Below are positions 36,901-45,900 of a DNA stretch of 64,000 bases, piece after piece. The notes under the pieces are model-generated. The model was not told the DNA's origin, did not search any database, and saw nothing but the letters and a program-made list of their open reading frames with translations. Position numbers and translations under genes: made by a program. The stretch is from Uloborus plumipes. Lineage: Eukaryota; Arthropoda; Arachnida; Araneae; Uloboridae. Within the stretch, counting starts at the first letter, position 1, and every line of letters starts with the position of its first letter. The stretch spans positions 108,131-172,130 of the forward strand of contig JAXGGA010001043.1 of assembly GCA_038373865.1 (NCBI GenBank). The letters run 5' to 3'.

Positions 36901-39900
36901 GACCCACAACTTCCCCATCACTTCACCAATGTGTCAGCTGATATGTCTGTTAAGCTTGCCTGATTCTTTGAAAACTATGAAGTGCTCTTTTGCAGTTGGA
37001 GAATGAATAAATATGAATGCATCTTCTTCTATGGCCCAAATGGTAAAGACCTCCACTGGTTCCCAAAGGAATCCTTCAGATAAGGGTGCAAAAAAGAGAA
37101 AGTTATTCTCTACAATCTTTTTCTCTACCAAAACTGAAAGGTGGAAGTCGGCAGCATTATTAAAAATTTAAAACATTTACCAAAAGTAATATGAAGGGAC
37201 CTATACAGGAACATCTCTGTATTAGAGGTAATTTATATGTACATTAATATTAGACAAAGAAGATGTTCAGAGGCATCTCTGGGAGAAAGGTAATGGTTTA
37301 TATACATTTGAAATAAAGATATAACACACACTAAAATTGGAGACTTTGCAGAGCTGTCAACCTCTCTTTAAATGCATCATTTTTTGTTAATTTCCCTTTA
37401 TCAACCATGGTACGTCAATTTTTTTTAACCACAAATTTTACTCCTGGTTCTTGCTATGCAGTTTAAATGCACTTAGTACAGATCCCCATTGGTCTTTGGT
37501 GCTGAATCATTTCCATAACTCTTCAAATTATATCAGTATACCAGGTTTTTTAGCTCTGATCATTTTTACTTCCCTTTGCATACTAAAGGAAGTATTGTAA
37601 TTCTGGAAGAAATTTTAAATGTTGTTTCAAACCTTTTTTTATGATTTCTTAAAGTGCTTTCTTATACTATAAATTATTGTTTAATATTAAGGTTAGATCT
37701 TTCAAATGTAAAAAAAATGTTTTGTTGCAATCTAAAATATGAAATTGCGACAATAAAAACTAAATGAAGCACGTAAAATCAATGCAGATGCACTGTACAA
37801 GTAAGTGCCTTAGAGCAAAACATGTAAAATACTCACACCCCATGCAATAGACCTCCTATAACATAATAAGTAGGCACAAACAGAATTAATTTCTTTATCT
37901 CGTATGATGTGACACAAATCAACAGGGTGTCAATGATTTAAATCAATTGATTTAAATCGTGATTTAAATCAATTGATTTTTTTAAAAAAATCATTGATTT
38001 AAATCGCTTTTTATTTTAATCCTTAAAAAATTCTCTTGGACAATTCCAATTTCATTATTTTTAACATTTTCTTTTAGAGCTTTGATTTCCATCTTATAAA
38101 TGGAAAAGTAATCCTACTCATCCCCCCTCCACAGATGCTAGAAGGTTGCAGTCCAAATAATATGTATGCACAAATAGTGCTATTTGTTGTCTACTATGTG
38201 AAATAAAGAAAATACATACAGGTGCAGGGCAGGTGTTGCAAAGAGTGAATTGAGGGGGGAGGGACATGATAGAATGTGTGATATACTTTCAGTGAAAAGA
38301 AAAAATAAAACCAACCAAACAAGATGAATTTTCTATGCCTTGCATTAGCAACTGGGGGGGGGGGGGGGCAGTCTTTATTAGTGGCTGAAATGGAACATAT
38401 TCCAGCTTTACAAAACAAAAGCAAAATAAAGAGGGAGGGGGGAGGGCTGAATGAAGTGAGGATTGGGTTGAGCTTCCTGCCCCATTTGATTTTTATCTTA
38501 GCTAGTAGACATTATTATTTTCAGACTGGCTCCTAACACTTTTTTCTGATTTTCTTACTGGTGAAGCTTTACTTCAAAGATGTTTTTGTATTTTTAAAAA
38601 CTTAAAGGTAAGTTGTTCATAAATAAAAATTAATTAATAACTGAAGTTTCTAATTTTTTTTTAATAAAAAAAATTCGATTTAAATAAAAAAAATCCGATT
38701 TTTTTTATTTAAAAAAAATCATTGATTTTTTTGCACCCTACAAATCAACCAGAATATTTGCTTCAAGTCTTAGTAATCTGTCTCAATTTATAATATATTA
38801 TTCAAAATATCTATAGCAAAAGGATTTTTGTTCTACATCAATATATTATGCAATTAGAATTAAAAGCAAAGTAAAACTTAACCTTTTCAGGTTAACATTT
38901 TTTAATAGAATCTTATGCATGAGACTATGAAATTACTCACTAAAATAGAAATTACAGAGAAGAAGATTCGGTACTGGTAATTTGCTATGTATTTGAAATT
39001 TGAACTAATGTTATAAATGCTTCAAGTGAAAGAATTATTTTTTCATTCATTCTTTCATTTAATTTATGCACTTTTTAGATTTTGCTTTTGAAATGCTTGG
39101 TAAGTTCACTTTTTTTTTTTTTTTTTTGCTGCCACTTTAAAAGTCATAACCTGTGCCTTATCATCCATTTCAAGTATGTTTTTAAAAATTAATAGTTATT
39201 TACTTCATAGTCGGTATTTCATCTCTTTTTTTATGTTGATGCACCTATTAAAATAATGTTTTTTATAATCTTTTCCTATTTTGCTGTTTTATCTTCTCAC
39301 GCACTTAATTTATTCATACATATTTTTTCGTTTTCAAATGTAATATGTTTAATGCATCAAAACTTAAGCAGTTCTACTTTGATTAAAATTTAGTACATTT
39401 AAATATTTTTGATCAAATTTCTTCATATTATCTTATTAATGAGGCAAAAATACTATATATTTCATGTATTCTGAAAACTTAAATCCTAATCAGTTATTTT
39501 TCTGTAAATTTTATGCATTCTTAGGAGATACTGTCATATTGCTGTTGTAAAAGGAGAGAATGTGCTTAGTGCTGCTAGTTTTCGTGTATTTCCTGCCCAA
39601 AACTTCTGTGAGTTAGCTTTTTATGGGACTCATCCTGATGAAAGCTGTAAAGTAAGTTGCCTTGATAATTTGTTGGTCTGGGTCAACATACCCCAGAAAA
39701 AGTGGACCATCATGCCCCGGGTTCTAAGTCTAGCGAAACACTGCCACAATTTTTTTCTTCATAAAAAAATATAAAAAACTGCAAATAATTGTAAATTAAA
39801 ACAGGTTACTTTTAGAGAGGAGTTCAATTTATGTACTGCAATTTTGATGAAAACTGTTTGGAAAAAAATAAATCTTCATGTTTCTGATAATTACTAAGCA

Positions 39901-42900
39901 CTACTGAAATAACACTCTCTGAAAAAAAAATTTTCAATTTAACTATAATATAATGTGATTTCATTATAGGATTTGTGGAACCATAAGTGGTATTTGTTGG
40001 TCATAATTTGAAATAAAAAATATTAATGATGAAAAATAATCCAGTACGGTCCAACAAGCCATGTCTGCTAAGTTTATAAATTTCGTTAATTTGAACAGAT
40101 AAAACTGATGAAAATCCTGAATCTTGATAAATTTTAGCAATGAAATTATGATGTAAAGCACATGTTTAAATGTACAAATGAAAAAGCTTGCAAAAGATAC
40201 TACTTGACAAATATAGTACTGGTACTAGGTATTTTTAATGTGTTTTGAAATGCTTTTATCACATTCCCTCTCTGTAATACCTTATTATCCCTTCATTTCT
40301 GTTCAAACTTAAAACATACATTTCTTGCAAATAGTCAGAAGAGGACAAATGGTTTATTTGCCAAAAAATACATTAAACTATGCTATTTTAAATGAATATT
40401 ATTTTACTAATTTCTGTAATTGCATTATTGGCATGGTTCGCTACTTATATTACCTAGATTTAAGTAATGTGTCAAATGATACTTGAATCTTAGTTTTGCT
40501 TCATTAAATTTTATAGGCTCGAGAAGAGCTGTAAGCTGTTATGAAAGATATAAAAAAACTAAATTGATTTTTAAAATTGTCACTGTTGTCTATTGTTTGG
40601 AGTAGCATTTATTATATTATAAACTAGACAATATATTTTACAAAAGTGTTTATGTGTATTAAACAAATGCTACATATTTTGTCTTCAATTTTTAATTACA
40701 TTTAAATTGCTTCTATATGCCTATAATTAGATACTGATTCTATAGTTATAGAAAAAATTAGGAACAAAGAACATTTGCCTGGCACAGATTTGAAATCTGC
40801 AAATGTTTTTTGTTTCTTATGTTCTAGTACTTACTAAGACTAGGAATTTTTGCTCAGTGATAGTTTTACTCAAACTTGATTTGTTTATGTTGCACGTTGA
40901 GAAGTGTCAAATCTTTATTTTTCAAATGCGGTCCCAGAAAAAAATGGCTTGTATTTGAATTTTTGTCCATTTCAATAATTTAAGTATTCTGAAATTTTAA
41001 AATTATGTTGTCATTTTTCAGGGCTTTGCATCTTTAATCATGGCACATTTGAAGGAATTTAATCGAGTATGTACTAAAGTAACTCATCTTGTTGCCTGTG
41101 TACCTGAGATATCTATAGGATATTTATTAAAACTGGTAATATATTTTTATATTACAATATGCTCATGATAATTTGTTTGACTTTTGAAAGAAACTAAACT
41201 CAATTCACATTAGCAAGTATATCCTGTGATCAGTTCAATATTTATATGACATCTATTTGGAGCTCAGCTGCTACGCTTTTTCGAAGACTTTTTTTTTTTT
41301 TTTTTTTTGAGATTAGACCACTGGCAATGGAGCTCACCGACTCCAAAGCTCACCAAGTCAGTAATTCTGAAACTGATAATCAAACCTACATAAAATTTTA
41401 AATTACGAACATGGTGCATTTCTTAAAACTTTCTGTAAACTAACTGCTGTTCTTCTTCAGAGTCTTATATGGATGCCAGCAGCAAAAATGTAAAATCATA
41501 TTAGAGTACTATGCCACTATGCGATCAGCATGTGTTTTCAATTATATTTACTCCTTTTTCAGTAATATTAATTCGGGATTCTTCAAAATTGAGGAGCAGC
41601 ATTTGTCCCTGGCTAGAAAAGTGATGATACAGAAATTTATTTCAAAAATATCAAAATTGTCTGTAAACTTTTTAAAACTTACTGCAAACAGCATTCGCAT
41701 GTTCGTCTATATTATCTAGGTCTACTGACAATAGTATTTTCTTTGCTCAGAATTCTTCTCATTCTTTTTGCACCAAAATGCTCATTAATATATTATAAAT
41801 TGATGCACAACTAGCAGCATTTTTATATGGTCAAAAGTTATACACACAGTACTCTTCTCTCTTAGTAAGTCAACTATGAATCTGATTTGTACTTCTCAAA
41901 GTGTATCACATAGCTCATATCATTCACACAACATTAAATTTGATATTTATTTGCCTGGTTAATCAGTTTTGTATGATGAAAAATAAAACACAAGATTGTA
42001 TAAATAAATTCTTTCTACTTAAGGTAAATAAGTTTAGAAAACACAGGGAGAGGGCAATAGTGCTTTTTTTTTTTGTCACAATTCAGTATATATTACATAT
42101 GAATATTTGTTCTGAAAAAATATAGTGCTCTAACGAATTCTTTTGCTAGAAATTCAGCTCTGCCCATGTTAGAAGCACATTAAATCAGGTCTATGTGTCA
42201 ACATACCCCTATGCAGTTTTGTATAATTGGGAGGAAGGCGTACAAATTCCCCCCACCCCCCTGAAAAAATATCCTGCAACTGCAATAATCAACTTAATAT
42301 TACATCTAGTAAAAGTCTTCATTAAGAATTGCTAAATCAATGATCTTAAGTTTCTCTAAGATATTAAGATCTATAAATAGTTTAATGTACTCAATATTAT
42401 TTGCTATATCCAATGGTTTTAATTTTAATATTGATTTACTTATCATTTCATGTGGATGCTTACATATACTTGTAAAACATTAAGTCCATTCAATATATTT
42501 TTCTCGAAAAATAGTTGAGTATCTTCTTTTAAATCCACTATCTTCAAAGTAAACCTTTTCTAAAATGCTGTATATATTGTCATTATACTGAGACAGTATA
42601 CATATGCATCCTTAGAGGCATTCAACTCAAATTGTGTGATTTCAATGTGTTTCACATATTATTATTATTATCATTAGTTTAATATGTTGTTATTTTTGAT
42701 AGGATGGACCAGTCTTGGTTTCTAACTGAGAATGTTAATGTATGTAACATTTAGCGAAAACTATACGTAAATTAAAGTTTCGCTTGTAACATATTGTACA
42801 TTTATTTCTAGAGTTTATTGCCCTACATCAAGCATTTATCTGGCATTAATCAAAGATATTTATATATAGCTGCATTTGAATGCATTTTAGTGAATGTTGT

Positions 42901-45900
42901 GTTTAATTCTTTTTCTAGGGGTTCAGTATAGAAATAACACTTCCACCATTTGTGTGCGAAAATTATCTGGCAAGACCTAAAGACACAACTGCTCTGGAAT
43001 TCCTAATTAATGAAGATATAAATTATTATAAATTGCATTTACAATGGCCAATGCAACATGAGGTATTTTTTCAATAATATTTATGCTTAAAATTAATGAA
43101 TAAAGTTTCCATTGATGTGTTTATCTCTTGTTTCCAAATGATTTTCTACTTTTCCTTTGTACTTCTGTCCTTCATTTAGCACTGAAGATAGGTTATATGC
43201 AATCAAAGTCTTGAACTTTGATGCATAAAACTAAAGTGAAAGAAGAAAAAAAAACTAAAATGGACTTAATTTACTTGAGTCTTTTATTTACATGAAACAA
43301 AAACCAGACATTGTGAAAAAATAGCGGTACAATCATACATGTAAATAATAAAAATAGTAACCCTAACAGCACACATCTTAAATTTTTACAATAAAGTTTC
43401 ATTTTTAAACACTGAACTTTTTTACTTGGGATTGAAGTGTTTCCAATACTATCTTGGCACAAAGCAGTATATTATCCCGCTCGTTTAAATATTTAATGAG
43501 CTCGTTGAAATGAACGAGAGCTGCTTTGTGACTGATTTTAAAACGGTATAAGCTTGGCTAAGTTGAAATGGGGACATTTTTCTGTAACTAGTAAATCATC
43601 ACCGCAAAAGTAATATAAAAATTTAAAAAAAAACATGAAAAATTTGCGGATAATTGAGAGTTTACTGTAGTTCTGATAATTTTAGCATTCATCAGCCTTT
43701 CTATTGTCAATATCCCAATTGACAGAAAGATTTTTAACTATTACTTCACTTTTCAAATATTACAGATTTTGAAGAGAATAATTGAGATACACAAAAAAGG
43801 AATTGATACTTCAGATATGCTTTCAAACTCATGCTGTCATGATGTTTCTTCAAATGGTAAATATAATTTTAAATACACTTGTTGTAACTGAGTAACCTAA
43901 TAGTTCATATTAATTTTATAACTTGTTTAAAACTACCACTTATTTGGACAATAATTTGTTTTTTGAATTTTCTTTTTCATTTTTATAAAATGTCAAATCA
44001 AAGCTAATGATAAAATTACTAGCACTTTTAAACTTTTTTAAATGAATAGTTTTAGACAAGGATCTCCAAACAATGAGTCAGGCCAAAGGGTTGCCTATGA
44101 GCATCTTAAATCTGGCTACGGCTACGAGGCAGATTTTAGATGCATAAATCAGCCAAATCACAATTACTAGGAATTGTTTGATGAATTATAATTTAATAGG
44201 AAATTTTTTTATGTTATGGAATTGATTGTTGCTGGAATAAACTTTTTTTGAATTATTTGATTTAAAATTGGAAATTTGACTTTAAATGCTAGTTATCCGG
44301 GTATGTTAAATTAAAATTTTAGTTCTTATATATTTCAAATACCGTACAGCCCCAATTTTAAATTTTCAGTCCGGCCAGTGATAAAAAACAAATCAAACGG
44401 TAAAACATAAAATTGAAGGCAAGGTTAAAAATCTAATCATATTGCTTAAAAATTGACTTATTCAATGAAAAATTGAGAAAAATGACAAATCGTTACTTTT
44501 TTTTAATTTGTTTGTTTGTTTTTAGATACAATTTCAGTTATTGCAGGTTCTATACTAACAAATTTTGCAAATTTGCTTCTTAGTTAGCATTTGCAAAAAA
44601 AATAGCCTTTTTATGCTTTGAATGGCTTGATAAGCTGTGGGAAAATCCTAAATTTTTTTGCGCGCTTCAGTTTTCATCGTTTTATCACTATCATTGGAAG
44701 TATGCATTAAAGTTGATTTTCAGAGTGAAGCATGCTACATTCACTTCTGGTAAAACTTCAAGAGTGTCAGCAGGTGTGATCTTGAGTTGTTGTAGAGAAA
44801 TATCGAAGAAAGCCCCTCTTACAAAAAAGTTTTTTAACTATTTCCCGTTCTCAAATGACCATATAGTATTGTATCCAGGTAAAATACATTCCAAAGAAAC
44901 ACCTGGTGGTGATAACTCAATTTTGTTAAAAAGTGTAAATATCACTTTTGTGCTTAGCATGTCAGTATAGCTTTAAAGTATATTATTTTCAATTGACCTT
45001 GATGACAATATTTAATACTTGCATGCTTAATTTTCTTTTTTCTGCACATGTTTTGAAATAATGCAAATAGCATAAATTTTATTTTGATAATTTGTTTCAA
45101 GTTTTGACTTCATGTATCTACCCTCAGGCAGTGAATCAAAGGCTAATAGAAATGAATTGCAACCAAGGCCGGAGAGTATTCAAAACAATGAAACAAACAT
45201 TCAGGATGATCAAATAGATACTGAAATGGATATTGACTCAAGTGAATCAGAATCCAAAAATGGAAGTGTAAAAATGCGTGGTTCTTTGGAGAAATCTAAA
45301 AGTCTGTCTCAGTCTCATCTAGATAGTGAAGAAAAACTTTTTAAAAACACGAAAGATTCCCACCATACAACAGAATCATTAAGACAGGAAGAAAAAGCTG
45401 TAGATTCAATGGAGAATGTAAAAAAGACTGATTTTGAAAAGGAAAGTAGTGACAACAAAGGTCAAAGCATTTCTGGTCGTGTATCAGACATTATTACAGA
45501 GTTAGAAGGAATTTTGGGATCAATTTTAGGACTTGTGGGTGTAATAAAATCTCATAATAAAGTTGAAGAAAACAGTGGTAATGTTCCACAAGTGCAGAAA
45601 GCAGTTTTAAAAGAAAAGAAAGCAAAACAATTGCCAGAATCTTATTTAGATGATAAAGAAAAATGTCTAAAAAATGTAAAAGATGCTTGTGCTGCAACAG
45701 AATCAAAACAAGAAAAAATTGAAATTTCGAAACTAATACTAGAGCATGTAGAAAAGTCTAATGTAAAAGTGAAGAGTTGCACTGACAAAGGTCAATACAT
45801 TACTGGTGGTGTATCCGATTTGGATATAGAGTTAGTAGAATTTTTAGATTCAATTATAGGACGTGTGGATGCAACAAAATCTCAAAATAAAGTTGAAGAA

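Larger units (their letters stand above)
35895..39524 (+). other. Intron of the HAT gene with MITEs
   Basis: A 3.6-kb intron between the acidic exon and the first short HAT exon. Apart from two bounded elements (36605-36841, 37923-38740) I see only AT-rich sequence and homopolymer runs. Confidence 0.6.

Noticed and set aside
36934..37131. 65-residue minus-strand frame with some complexity
   Set aside because: It reads like protein in places ('EPVEVFTIWAIEEDAF') but has no recognisable family or splice context; at most an old transposon remnant.
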